Assembly: GCF_000208865.1 (NCBI RefSeq) | Contig: NC_018394.1 | Span: forward strand, 2,193,964-2,257,963 | Length of the DNA: 64,000 nucleotides | Direction: 5' to 3' | Source of the DNA: Neospora caninum Liverpool | Lineage: Eukaryota > Apicomplexa > Conoidasida > Eucoccidiorida > Sarcocystidae | Part shown: piece after piece, positions 24,001-36,190 of the stretch | How positions within the stretch are numbered: the stretch's first letter is position 1 | Layout: each line of letters begins with the position of its first letter | Notes under the pieces: generated by a model | The model's input: the letters and a program-made list of their open reading frames with translations, nothing else | Database searches by the model: none | What the model was told of the DNA's origin: nothing | Position numbers and translations under genes: made by a program

Positions 24001-24212
24001 ATCAGCAGTGGCCGTAACCGCGACCAAACGATGGTGTATCTATCTCAGGAGGTCTGCTGCGGAAGTGAAATACATGACATGCCTTCCTTTTGGTATAGAA
24101 ACTCTTCTAATGTTTGGTCATGTTAATTCCTCAGAAAGTCGACCGCGTGAACAGGTACACCTTGGGCTGAGTAGAGTCACTCGGGCTTATCACCCGATGG
24201 GCCCTGAACACC
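21054..24212. other. Gene-poor stretch, nothing recognised
   Basis: Only short overlapping ORFs (under 150 codons) on both strands. No family motif, splice-consistent chain, RNA gene or strong repeat was seen. Base composition is more even than in the flanking exons. Confidence 0.4.
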
Positions 24213-24922
24213 TTAGTCATTATCCTGGCCATAACAGTCGCTAACCATAACCGAAGGGCGTACCATCTGCCTTCCGATGTGGCCAATCCATGACTCTTTT
24301 TCCTGGTTGTTGTCAGCTATCAGGAAGAACACACGATTCGGGGTATCCACTCGGAATGCGTTCTCTTTCTGTATGTCCTCGTCAGCGCTCTTCACAGTGC
24401 TACAATCTCTTAGGAAGAGGATCTGCACAAAGCATCGCAAGACAGGGATATCCCGCCTCCATACAGGAACAGAAAAACGCGTCGCTGCCATATTATGTAC
24501 CAGAGAAAAAGGAACAATCCTTACAAACATAGAATGTGCATGGCAATCTATTCACATCTATCAAAAAGTTGGGACTGCAAACGTCCGCACCGCATAGACA
24601 CGAACCCCTCTGTGAACCGATCGAGCCTGTGATTTGGTTGGGCTGGCAAACATCAAATTCGAAAAAGGTAAGCTTGTGGAACGCTCGGGTTGACATGAAA
24701 CCCCTGTGTATATCGTCTGCCCAGTTTTGTTATCCGTACCTCAGTTGGCTTGGAACTGTAGATGTCAGACGTCTTGAAGCTGCACAGGCAGTAGGGGGTC
24801 AGCACGAACCAGCGCCGCCTCCAATCCTTCAGAAATTTTGACTGCTTGCATAGCCACCCCTCTTTCACCACATCACCCCTGTTGATGGTGATGTCCGCGC
24901 TCGACGACTGAAATGCGTTCAT
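24213..24922 (-). CDS. PH-domain protein (possible APH-like), 5' end uncertain
   Basis: Two exons: 24922-24740 and 24422-24213, joined in phase 0 (GAG/GTACGG donor, TGTGCAG acceptor). The join rebuilds a pleckstrin homology domain. The first strands are VKEGWLCKQSKFLKDWRRRW then FVLTPYCLCSFK. The splice gives PTEILFLRDCSTVKS, then ENAFRVDTPNRVFFLIADN, and the C-terminal helix carries the invariant Trp (KESWIGHIGRQM). The visible product is about 130 aa, nearly all PH domain. Such domains bind membrane phospholipids. Apicomplexans have a small acylated PH protein (APH) that senses phosphatidic acid for microneme secretion. The size and the C-terminal position of the domain would fit, but the required N-terminal Met-Gly exon is not located. 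The frame before Met 24922 stays open with a Cys (RRGTCYTTT) and a possible CATAG acceptor at 24948, so an upstream exon is likely. Confidence 0.72.
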
Positions 24923-27900
24923 CGTCGTGGTGTAGCATGTGCCCCGTCTATGGTTTGAAAGAAATGTCCCTTCCTCAGCCGCCGGGAAGCGCTGGAAGCT
25001 GCCAGTCCAAAACAGAGGCAGACGACCCCTGGCGGGCACTACTATGAAAGACGGGTTACTGCTCAAGACATGCGAGATGCCTGATGAATTAAACCCTGTC
25101 AGCAACTGTTTTGAGCAGTCGAGTCCTTGCTGCACAAATCCCTTGCGCGTTGTCGATTTAAGGCTACACCGTTGAGCCAAAAGCTAACCACTAAGTCAAT
25201 CGGACGACTCCTTTTTTCCAAGCCGACCAGACAGCACGAAGGCTTCTGCCCGAGCTTTTACCGGGCTCCCCGAAAAAGAGATCCTTCGGCTTGAAAAAAC
25301 ACCTAGCCAGCTGAATGCCTGATGAAGATCACACACGTAATTCAACGGTCCTCGTGAAAAGAAGTTGCGATTTGAAAATCATTCGTCACACCAGCTGGAA
25401 ATGGTGATTGACGAGTTTTAGATTCTCGCTGTCCTGGAAGGGTTTTGCATGCATTCGTGGTCTGCTCACTCGGTTGGCCAGACACAGCGAGCGACGGTGA
25501 GCCCTTACAGCGCCTACTGTAGTCAACCAGAAACAGCCACTTTCCACTTTTGAATCCTGCAAACCTCTGGAATTTGTGGAGTGTCAGCGCCAACTTTTCA
25601 CGGCTCCGACCAATTCCACGTTTCCTATATCACCTTTTTCTCGCATCCCCGCCAGCATCTTGGCACCACGGATCGCCGTGTGCAGCTCCTCAAGGACAGT
25701 GAGTGGAGGGAAGGGGGAAGAGGGGGCTTGATTCACATCACTTACAAAGCGCAGCACAGCTCGGTTCGCACTGCCAATACAGAAGGAAGAGTGAACCCCA
25801 GTGATTTGTGTCTATTACCAGTAGCGACGTCGCAGCCCAGCAGGTCCTCGCACAGCACGAGTCGACAAGAAGGGGCCTCCGCGGTAGCCGGCCATTGTTT
25901 TGAGTTTCTGCTTCACCAAAAAGAACTTGTCGAAGCACGGTTGTGGAGGCTGGCATGATGGAACTGATATGAATCGCCACGTAGCGTCCTCGGTCAAACT
26001 ATACTGCAAGTTTAGGCCGATAGCTGATTTGTTGGTGCACGTGAAACAGACCGTCGTGAACAGCTGCGTTCTGCTCTTTTGATAAGTGGTTACCCCCACC
26101 TCTGGTAGTCAGGAGAGGTGCCCGTTACGAAGGTTTGCTCGCGTGGGAGCTGTGCCCAACTAACTCACACTCTCCTAGGCAAAACTGGTTATGGCAAACT
26201 CACTCCCATGTGCCGCTAGGTTCTCAGATACCACCGCTTGCGCAGCCTCCCCCGAGAAAACCAATGACTGCCAACAGCCGTAATCTGGGATCTTCAGGGG
26301 CAATGCAATGAGGCATTGTCGAGAGTGTAGCAGCCAGCGGACTCTGAATGAAGCAGTCGCTAGATTAAATAGTGAAGGGAAAGTTGGAACCATACTCAAA
26401 GTGACAATCTCTTTTATGTGGCCGCAGCGCTTTCGCGTCGGCCCGTCCGACTCTCGAACTGGTTGTCGCTTTTTCCTGACTAACTGTCGTGGTAATCATG
26501 ATATGCGTCTCGATTTTCTTCCCCGCAAAATGCGTCTTCTTTAGTCGACTTGACCCATCCCGGGGATCATGGCTCTCCGAGAAATCTGGTTCCATCCTGT
26601 TTGCTCGGCGAGAGGTCTTCGCAGTCAGGCAAGGAATGTAGGGAAACCTTTGCCTCTCTAGACGTGCTCTGATCGCGCCTTCTCTAGTTCTTGAATTGCT
26701 ATATTCCACGATTTGACAGCTGCTAGACGGAAACAGGATGAAGGCATCTGTATGTGCCTGGACTCCATTGCCTCCAAAATTCCTTCAAGAGCCATGGAAC
26801 AGCACTTCTGCCTGGCAGTTTTTTCATGATACAGACTTTCGCAGATGCAGTGTATGCTCCGCTCTAGAATTCACCGACTCTTCCTTTTCCACATGTGCCA
26901 TCTGCGTAACGTCGTACAGTCGCGACGTCACACGGTAAGACGCGGCACTGCACTCAGCGAACCCACCGATTGGGAAGCAACATAGGATTCAAACGGGGAG
27001 AATCGCCGAGGTCAGGAAACAGTTCCCACGAGGCTTAGCGTTAAAGAAGAAACCTGGATACACTGCTGCACTTTACACCCGCGTCATGGTAGTGCAGGCT
27101 TTGCGCTGAGCGATTTTTGTCGGCACCCCGGACGAACGAAAGGCATCGCTGCTAGACTGGTTGGCGGCCCTTCAGGCGTCTCTTTACAGGTTTGCAACAC
27201 CCACAAAGTGAGCGCCACAGGGAACTACACAGTCTAGTGGTCTTCCGTAAGACGTCAATGGAGCTGCATGGGGCTACCGCCTCCACCGTTCGACTTCACG
27301 TATTCCGTCTGCTTTCCAGAAACCCAGAGTGAGTCTTTCCACAGTTGCAGCGGTCGCAGCGAACAACATGGGCACGTGCCTATCTGAGTCTGAGCCTTAT
27401 CGACCACGATGCAGTTCTTAGTATTATTGGCGAATGCAGGACAAGTGCGGCATCTACCTATGATGCGTTTTCCCATGAAGCAGAGCAGCTGCTCCGTTCG
27501 GTTTCACAAGGTCGACTGTTGGAGAAAAACGCTGCAACTGCCTTGTCTCAGGAAGGAAAATCCTCAGTCGCTGCACGATAGGGTGGGGAGGCTGGGCGCG
27601 GCGGCACAGGACCCTACCAGATAGCGGGAATTCCGGAGCATAAAATGCTATTGCGCGGCATTCCAATTTGCATTCTTCAGAAAGGTTCGCTGAACACTAG
27701 AACTCTCTACCGTTTCTTCACAAGTTCCTGTGCGCAGATCACGGTCGCCAAGAGTCGCTGAGCGGTTCTCGACTCAGATTCCCGTGTTGGTTGTTTGGTA
27801 ACCCAAATTGTGTTTTCCCAGGTGTTTGCGTGTCTCATGCAAAATGCGTTACTGCGTTTGTCGCCAGATCCGTTCGTCTCATCAACGCTGTCTTTCCCCG

Positions 27901-28290
27901 TGTTTCGGTCTTTCCTTTTCCACAGCCTCCGTTTTCCATAGCTTGCTCAAACGTTTTTAACATCTGCACTGTCGCACCGTTCGTCATCCGCGAGGCGCGC
28001 AACACCCTTTTCGACGCTCACTGGATTCGACTCGTTCGCGTTGTCATGACTCGCTGAAAAACCATGGGAACCGACGACTTTCGTCGTCAAAGACGGCGGA
28101 GGGTGCAACGACGCGCCTACGTTTGCAGGAAGATTGGCAGGGGGAAGGGGGAAGAAGCCGAGTCTCCGCAGAGCCTGGAGAGAACGTAGGAAGCAAAAGC
28201 ACCAAGGGGAAGGCCGGACGTCTCATGATATCAAATGCCCGCTGAAACGCGGTGACGCAGACAACGTGAAGGGCTGCCTGAACGCGCGCG
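24923..28290. other. Gene-poor stretch upstream of the PH gene
   Basis: No supported gene. It may contain distant 5' exons of the PH-domain gene; a minus-strand ATG at 27476 opens MGKRIIGRCRTC, a Met-Gly/Cys start, but no splice link is shown. The right end is the 3' flank of the Obg gene. Confidence 0.35.
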
Positions 28291-31200
28291 TCAACTGTCG
28301 CTTCTAGCCAAGTTTGCCACCTGAAAAGGGGAAACGTTAAACCGGTGCTCGCGGACTCTCACCTTGTCTTCTTCAGCCCGATTCGGGAGCAAGAACTCCT
28401 CCCACGACTTTTCCATCTGAACGCGACGCTCCTTGACTAGCCAATCCTCGGGGCCCAGCAACTGACGAATCGTGCTGACGGCTTCTTGCAGGCCCAAACC
28501 GAACCGTGCTGAAACGCCTGATATTGACAAGGCACCACGAACGAGGGGAGAGAAAAGAGAAGGCGGGGGTTCACGACGCAGCAGAGCGACAATCACACAA
28601 CATGATAGGCAACGGGAAACGGAACAGATCAAAAACACACATGGCGGGTGTCTCTGCGTTCAGACGCTGCCCCAAATAACCCTTATATGTAGCGAAGCCG
28701 CGGAGCAGAAGCTGTCGAATGGAAACGCATTTGTAGGTCGTGCCCTCAAAACAGTTCAACGTCGTCAATCCGCTCGTCCATTCATCCCTTCCAGGTAGCT
28801 TTGTTCCTTTCTCGACCCCCCCTATTTGAGCCTGAGGCTTCGGGTGGGGCGACTGTCTCGCCTCCAATCGACGCCAGCACTCACCGACGATAGGAATATC
28901 TGGATACTGGCTTCGCAGCCGGTAGTACAGCGAATCGAGGTGATAGAGAGACCCTCGATGTAGGGCGTCGCACTTTGTCGCGAGGACCTAGCAGAAAAAG
29001 ACGACAAAAGGCAATATTGGCGGACGAAGTAAATTTATGCCCCTTCGGATGTACGCGCACGAGAGCTATGAGCACGATAGGAAAGAAGAGAACATTACCT
29101 TTTGTCAGGTGCGTCATCGAGACTCATTCCCCGCCCCGTCATCCGTCGCTCTACTCAGGCGTTTTTTTCGTCTCGCTTTCAACCCGTAGTGAGCGCACTT
29201 CTCCCCTCATCGCCGTCTTCCCTGCCTCTCTTGTCTTCTCCCTCCTGTTCTCCAGTGTGTCGGTCTGAGAGGTGTGAGCTACGGTTGTTTTCTGGAACAA
29301 TGTATGCGTCGTGTGCCGTTTGCTTCTGCTCTGTCGCCCGCTACCAAACAGACGACGGGACTCAAAATTTAAAGTCGTCCGTCTGATGCCTCTAGATACT
29401 GTATCTGGCGTGAGAGAGCTCGCTCCTTTCTCCGTACCAACTCTTTCTTTCCCTCGTTGTCTTTGCGATGCTTCATAACCTCCTCCCGCAGATAAAGGAA
29501 ATCCTCAAAGGGGTCGCCCCGTCCCGTGACACCGGCGAATGACGTCGCGTGGTCGCCGCCCCATCCCGCCTCGCCGACGCCTTCCGGGCGCCTCTCGTAG
29601 CTCTCTGCGTCCCCGCTTCGGCTCTGATCGTCTGTGAGCAGACTTCGCTCCTTCCCCTTCCTGCCGTCCTGCACGGGACTGAGAGCGCGGCCTCGAGCTA
29701 CGTCGATAACGTAGACCAACAGTCGAGACCGGTAGAGGTGTCGAAGGATTCGCATGCCTCGTGCTTTATCCTGAAGCAACACAGACGGCGACACACACAC
29801 ACACACACACGCACACACCCTAACAGAGACCCGCCGATCCACGCTCCTCCACCCTTACCCAGGAAACAGGTATCTGCCGCGACAGACACTTCTCTTCCCA
29901 AGTCGCGCCCTTTGTAAACCCACACACTCAGCAGACCTATCCATATACATAAAAATCTGCAGATCCAGATATATCCATATCCATATATATGTATATACAT
30001 ATATATATATATTGAGAGGTTGTGAAGAGGCAGACTAAGATGACTAGGAGGTTCACTAGCGTTTGCTAGAGGTGTCATCTCGCTGTCGCCGAGTGTTTGC
30101 CATCTCCCTGCGGCGGTCGGTCCGCGTTGCTGGCGCGAGCATTGCCAGGGCAGGTATCGCCGTATATATGGAGACATGTGTGTGTCGCTTCCGACAGCCG
30201 CCTTGAGTTGCACCCTTCGAGACTCGTTTAGGGGAAGATCCACAGGCGAACTGCGAATGGGAAGCGCAGGCTCGCGAGTGCCTCGGCGCCTCTGTGTGCA
30301 CCCCCTGTGTAGTCTCTGCCTCTCACTTGGTGGGCGCCTGGACAGAGAGCAGGGAGATCCATCAGCTTGAATTCAACGCCGTCGACGTAGCGCAGAGTGC
30401 CGATGTGTGGCCTGCGCGTCTGCATACCTTCGGAGCCGATCTTGGATTGATACCTTGTAAGCAGCGAAGCAAACCGAGCGACAAACGCGCGTTGTGGGCG
30501 ATTCCAAAACTGCATGCGGAGTGCGTTCGAGACCCCCCCCCCCCAACGTGAATTGAGCTTGAAGTTTCCCCTTAACCCCCTGTTCTCTGGCTGGGATGGG
30601 TCAGCGATGTGTGTGGCGCTCCCCAGCGTACGACTGACTGCGGGTGCGGCGGGAGACGGGACGGCCACGGATCCGTTTTCAACCGATTGTCTTTTTCCAT
30701 GTTCCCGGGGGATCAAGGACTGACGCTGCCTTCNNNNNNNNNNNNNNNNNNNNNNNNNNNNNNNNNNNNNNNNNNNNNNNNNNNNNNNNNNNNNNNNNNN
30801 NNNNNNNNNNNNNNNNNNNNNNNNNNNNNNNNNCCCCCCCAGGCTCTCGTGGCATCGAACGCGCCCAGGGGTTTTCTGCCTGTTCGGGGCTCGAAAAAGC
30901 GCGCTCGTCGCCGCATCCCTCAGAGACGTTCAACGTCTGTGGACGAGCCATGCACCGCGCCGTTGTAGAGTCACATTTCGGTTCCTGGCGCGTGGCGCAC
31001 GCTCGCTGTTGGGTCCATAATATGTATATATATGCATATGCCAGTTGTTCCAGCTGTTTATAGCGGGATCCGGAAAGTCATCCCTTAAGTGCGATTCGGC
31101 GACACCGAAAGTGCGTGAACATGGGGAACCGTACGGTGTGCTGCCCTCAAATTTTTCACCGCCGGTGCACGATCCCTGGGGGTAAGATGCCCCGCTCGCC

Positions 31201-34200
31201 TCTCGGTTGTTCCCTTCCCTCGTCTTGTTCTCCTCTGTTTGTTCTTCTCTCGCCGTCTCGCTTGCAGTTGGCGTTCTCGCCTCACCTCGTGACCGCCGCT
31301 GCGAACGACGTTTTCCCGCTGTTGGGTGCGCCGAGAAGCGCCACATCGTTCACTAGGCGCAGCTCGAGTTCCAGGAAGTTTCGTTCGCCCGGCTCAGGCA
31401 GCCGGCCGTCTTTCTTCTTGAACGTGCTCGGCGCGAGGCCCCCGCGGCCTCCCGCAGCGACTGTCAGGCTTTGTTTGTCGAAGAGGAACTGGAACCTGAT
31501 CGAGAAAAACGCAAAGTGAGAAGAAGGCAGCGGAGCGCTCGGGTCTCGAGCATGCACACAGACGTTGTCGGCGAAGCAACAGAAACGCCGGCCTCAGCTG
31601 GAAACGCGCGGTGTCGGGGAATCCCAACTGGCAAGAGGGCGACCAGGCACACATGCGGCAAAAGCTCCTCTTTCTTTCGCTAACATAGCTGACTAGCCCA
31701 GAGCCCCGTTTGTGTCGACGCCTGGGACGAGGCAGAAGATCCCGGAGGCGGCGATACACAAGGCGAGAAAGGGGAGAGAAGAGCGAAACACCTGCGCACC
31801 GGCGCCCGCTTACCAAAACAGACTCTGCTTGTACCGCCGCCCCTCGGGAGAGAGACGGCCGGTGGAAACGCGCTTCCTCACGATGGTACCTACGGGCACC
31901 TGAAACAGAGAAGAGGAAGAGCGGGAAGCAGACCCGAACCAGCTGGCGAGTAACAGAGATAAGTCGAAGAGAGTGACGAGAGGACGTGGAGATAGGGGTG
32001 CACACCTCGATCTGCGAACACCAGTGTCGTCATGTGCAAGGACACCTGCCACGCCACAACCAGACTCGCTCCAGTGTGCGCCCAGCTTCGTGCCGCAGCG
32101 ACAGGCCCCAGCTGCCGAACGCGAGAGTAGCAATGCAAAAGCAGACAAGCACACACTCATATATATAGATACAGATACGATGTGACTTCTTGAAAACAGA
32201 GACGGACACGTGGATGTGGGCATAATCCAGAAGGCGCCCTGTCGGAATCACACCCGCGACGTTGCCACGCATTTAGGGCCATCGGCAGCCATCGGCAGCC
32301 ACCGCCCGTTAGGGGCTATCTGCTGGGCAACGAAATCTCGAAGGCGAAGGCGCTTCTCGCTTCAGCGCCGTCGGGCGCTTCGCGTTTGTCCTGGCATGGC
32401 AAAAAGCGCGTTTTCGACGAGGGACACATCCGTCTGTGTCGAAGCACGAACAACTCGCCTCGACGGCACGTGCCTTTAATGCCACGTTCCGCCCGTTTCG
32501 AATGTCCAAGGAAGCGCCTCGCTTACTTTGACCACTTTGTCTTTGGCGTGAATGCCTCTGCTGGTGCCCTCGCCGTCACCGCCATCATCGGCGCGAAGTT
32601 TCTCTTCCAGTTGAAGCAAATCCCCGCATTTGACGTCTGCCTCCAAAATCACGTTGCCCCCGTGGCCGCCATAGCCAGGTCCCCGGAAATTGCGACTCCT
32701 GAGGAGACACAGACAATGCAGAAAGATAGAAAGGGGAATCCAAACAAAGAGAGAGAGAGACAGCGATCCAGAGAGAGCACTAGAGAGGGCGACGGAGAAG
32801 TAGAGAGAGCGTGAGAGAACTAGGGAGAGCGTGAGAGAACTAGAGAGAGCGAGAAAGAACTAGAGAGAGCGATAAAGAACTAGAGAGACAGGCTTGGGGG
32901 AACGGTGGACGTCTGATTTTTGTGAGGAAAAGATGCTGGCACGAGGGCCGCGCGTGTCCGTAAACCGTGAATTCATCTCCTCGTTTTTGGCCTGTTTGTC
33001 TCTCGACTGTTTGCTTCCGCGTTTTGTTTTCCCTTCTATCTCTGTTTTCGTCTTTCTGCGCGTGCACCTCCCTTACCGGACCGCATTTTTCTTCGGCTTC
33101 CCGCCGTTCCCGGCCTTGGCCTCACACCACATGAAATCGACGAACGGTTTTTCGTAGCGAGGAAAGTTTTCGACGTCCTCTTCCGTCAGGCTCTGCATCA
33201 CGTCCCAGCGCAACTTCTCCGTCGTTCGCGGAGCGGATGAGCCTGAAGCAGATGGAGCTTCTGAAGAACGCGAGAGCGGTGACCGAGAAGAAGGCGAGAG
33301 CAAAGAGGAGGAAGACAAAAAAGACGAGAGAGAAGAGGAGGAAGACGAGAGAGAAGAGGAAGAAAGTGAACGCGCAGGAGAGGCTGGAGCTCCAGACAGC
33401 GATGGAGACAAGGAAGGAGCAAAGGAAGAGGAGGCGGCAGAAGAGGACGAAGAGGCGGAAGAGAGGGAAGACACCATCGCGTAGGTATCGTGCTCCGGCG
33501 AGAGTTCCCGTCGAAGGCGGTGACCGCGTCGGTGTCGTCGTCCCGGCTGAGACCTGAAGAAGCTCTTCCGTCGGGTGGATTCCGAGAGCCTGTCTCCCTC
33601 GCTCTCGGCAGATCTTATTGCCCTCCCCGCCACTGGTTCTTCCTCTCGCGTCTCTGAGAGGAAGCGGATCGAACTCGCGCCTCCGTCAGCGCCGCGTTCG
33701 TGCTGCGCCCGGCTTTCCTGCACGTCACGGACGACGCGCTCTAGGCGCGCCGAACTCGCAAAGCGTTGGAGAAACAAAGCGGAAGGAGCAGGAATAGAAA
33801 TACCACAAGCCGACCAGCAACGCCAAGGCCAACGCAATGGAGAAAGCAAAGGCGAACACCACAGAGACAGGCCGACTTCGCGAGAGGCAGAAGATATTGA
33901 AGAGCGAGAAGGGGAAAAGGGAGACAACGAAGGAGACAAGGAAAAGGGGGGAGTCGCAACAGAAAGAGAGCGAAGCTGGGACGCGGTAGCCGCTGGACAC
34001 GGACGGAGTGGTGACGCGAGCGAAGGTGGGGACAGAGAAGGGAAAACAGAGTTGGCCGTTTGAGAGGGAAATGAGGACGAGGAGGCGCGACTATTTCGAC
34101 ACCTCCCAGAAGACCTGCGAGGCAGCTTGGGAAGCGGCGGGGTCTGCAAGGAAGGCGCTAAGCGCGAGGACGCCGAGGCGCGGCTGCCGACGTGGCATCG

Positions 34201-34716
34201 TGCGGAGGAGGAAAAGGACGCGTGAGATCGCACGAGAGGCGATGAGCAAGAGAAAGGAGGAGACTCGCGGCCTTCCTCTCCCCTGTCGCTACACGAGATC
34301 GACGAGAACGTCTCAACATTTTCCCACTTCCAGACGAAGCTGGAAGGCCTGTTTCCGTCTTCATTTCTGCGAACTCTGACGAGCGGTGCCGGGCCACCCG
34401 TGGCCGTTCCATCGCGTCTTTGTTCGCGGTGTTTTCGCAAGAAAATCCGAGACGCGGTCCTCTCTGGCGCTTCACCTACGGCCGAAGAGCGCGAACCGGC
34501 GTCCGGCTTCTCTGGAACAGCCTCTGTCGAACCAGAACTTGGAGAACCTCGAGAGGAACGCGGAGGAGAGCGGCGGTGGAAAGACAAAAGGACGGATAGA
34601 GGAAGCGAAGGAGACTGGGAAAGAGCGAGAGGCAGCGAGTCTGAGGACGGCCGGTGTTTTGGCGCAGGAAGACTGACAGAGAAACGAAGTTTTTCGCAGC
34701 TCCAGCAGCGCGCCAT
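28291..34716 (-). CDS. Obg-family GTPase with long N-terminal extension (951 aa)
   Basis: Nine exons: 34716-33077, 32698-32527, 31899-31814, 31495-31286, 30453-30327, 29770-29438, 28987-28885, 28517-28363 and 28320-28291; all phases fit. The ATG is in good context (CACAATGG). Residues 1 to about 520 are Ser/Arg-rich and disordered, with a hydrophobic patch. The Obg glycine-rich fold follows (FVDFMWCEAKAGNGG; GPGYGGHGGNVILEAD; VPVGTIV; AAGGRGGLA). G1 is GAPNSGKTS (about 688-696), G3 is DLPAL, and then come GAHQ and ILRHLYRSRLLVYVIDV. G4 is TKCD (about 860-863) and G5 is VSARFGLGLQEAV. Obg proteins bind the large ribosomal subunit in bacteria and organelles, so the extension may include a mitochondrial or apicoplast presequence (inference). 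G3 has Ala where DxPG is usual. An assembly gap lies in intron 4. The gene is divergent from the DNL-finger gene. Confidence 0.9.
30734..30833. other. Assembly gap (100 N)
   Basis: Exactly 100 N, a conventional gap of unknown size, inside Obg intron 4 (31285-30454). It is followed by a C7 run, and a long C run lies nearby at 30533-30543. Confidence 0.98.
32810..32889. repeat. Imperfect 20-bp tandem repeat
   Basis: About four copies of a purine-rich unit close to GTGAGAGAACTAGAGAGAGC, diverging to the right, in Obg intron 1 (33076-32699). Confidence 0.8.
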
Positions 34717-34745
34717 TGTGATGGTGGCACGTCACGCTTATGTTG

Positions 34746-34760
34746 AGGTGTATGTACACC
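34746..34760. promoter_or_regulatory. AGGTGTATGTACACC near-palindrome, copy 1
   Basis: GGTGTAYGTACACC-type inverted element, 30 bp upstream of the Obg ATG, so probably in its 5' UTR or core promoter. It is identical over 15 bases to the copy at 35857. Confidence 0.5.
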
Positions 34761-35856
34761 GGGGCATCTCCCACCTCCCTCGCTGACTTTGGGCTGTTCG
34801 TTTCCGTTGCCGCCGTCCCGCTTTTTCGCTCCCTGTCGACCGAGAGGAGCAAGAGAAAAGAAACAGGAAGAGCGAGGACGAAGGGAAGAGGGGAAAGAAG
34901 AACTTTGAAGAGAATCGAGGAACGGCCGAAGGACGACACAGAGGCAGGAACGCAGTGCGCAGCGGCTGGCGACACCTCGGGAAGCGGAGCGAGGGAAGAG
35001 GAGACGCAGAGAGCAAATTTGCATGCCCTCAAAACCGCCGCTGGTCTTCTTTCTGCCGAGGTGACCGTTGAACAGAGCTGTTTTGTGAGGAAGAGAAACG
35101 ACGCGAATCCGCAGGAAGCGTGCATGCCAGCGCGGCTCGAAGGAAAAGAACATCGAAACGGCATCGTAGGCAAGACAATCGAGTCCCGCTGTTGACCTCA
35201 GAGCTCCGGAAGGAGATCCAGATGCCTTCGTCTTTAGGATTTAGGGGAGGGAAAGAAGCTGGAAATAACGAGAAGCAACGAAAGCTAGAATAGATAGAGG
35301 CAGCTTGCTCAGATCATCGGCTGTGCTGCGAAAAAGAGACAGCGAGACACAGAAACCGAGATACACGCCGTCAACATGCATGGGTGTCGCCATTTCGACC
35401 GCCGCGCATGCAGCAAAGCGCGCGACAGTGAATGGTACAGAAAAAAAAAACCGACTGAGCCGGAGGCAAATGCGACAGTTCGTCTCAGGATCATGAGTAG
35501 ATCTCCCATTTCCTGAAAGTTAAGCAAACGCGAAGCCAGGAAAGCGACGCAGGTTGAGGGAGAAACGCGAAAGCGTGAGGGCCTCCAAGCATCGACTTCT
35601 CATTATCGTGTCAATCGATTTCACAACGGCAAAGGTTTGACACAGCGAAAAAGGCTTCAAACTTCTTTTTTCTCTCGCCTTCTTCGTTTTTCTACTTCTT
35701 CCGCCTCTCTTGTGGCTGCCGCGCGAGTTGTGACCGTCTTTTATTCTTTCTTCGTTTGTCGTCAGTCTGCTGCCTTACTCTACCCTTTTCGTTCTTCTCA
35801 GCTCCTCCACGTTTCGTCTCCCCTGAGTCCTCCTTGGAATGCAAGGGGAATCGGAG

Positions 35857-35871
35857 AGGTGTATGTACACC
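35857..35871. promoter_or_regulatory. AGGTGTATGTACACC near-palindrome, copy 2
   Basis: Same 15-mer as at 34746, in the same orientation, about 320 bp upstream of the DNL-finger ATG. Confidence 0.5.
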
Positions 35872-36190
35872 GGAATCTGCTTTTTGGTCCCCGTGGCTGC
35901 TGCTCCGCCAGGCCGCCAGGCGCGTGTTCGTCTCAACTCGGAGGTTTTTCCCGCGGCTTTGTTTCGCGGCTCAGGCCTCTCTGCCTCTGCTTCCTGTTTT
36001 CAGTTTTGGAGAAGCGAGGCTAGCTCCTGTCACCAAGGGAGGGAGAAGGGGATGGTTCGAGAGGAAGCAAAGAGCAGCCGGAAGAAGAAAGGGAAGGGGA
36101 AAAGGCACGAGTCGGCACCTGCAAGAAGTTCATGATTCGAGACAACGCCTTTCGCATTTATCCGGGATATCCTTCGACACAGAACGCAAA

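Larger units (their letters stand above)
34717..36190. promoter_or_regulatory. Divergent promoter region between Obg (-) and DNL finger (+)
   Basis: A 1474-bp spacer between the two start codons of divergent genes. It holds two copies of AGGTGTATGTACACC at 34746-34760 (30 bp before the Obg ATG) and 35857-35871 (320 bp before the DNL ATG). Long open frames here are purine/pyrimidine-biased shadows. Confidence 0.5.
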
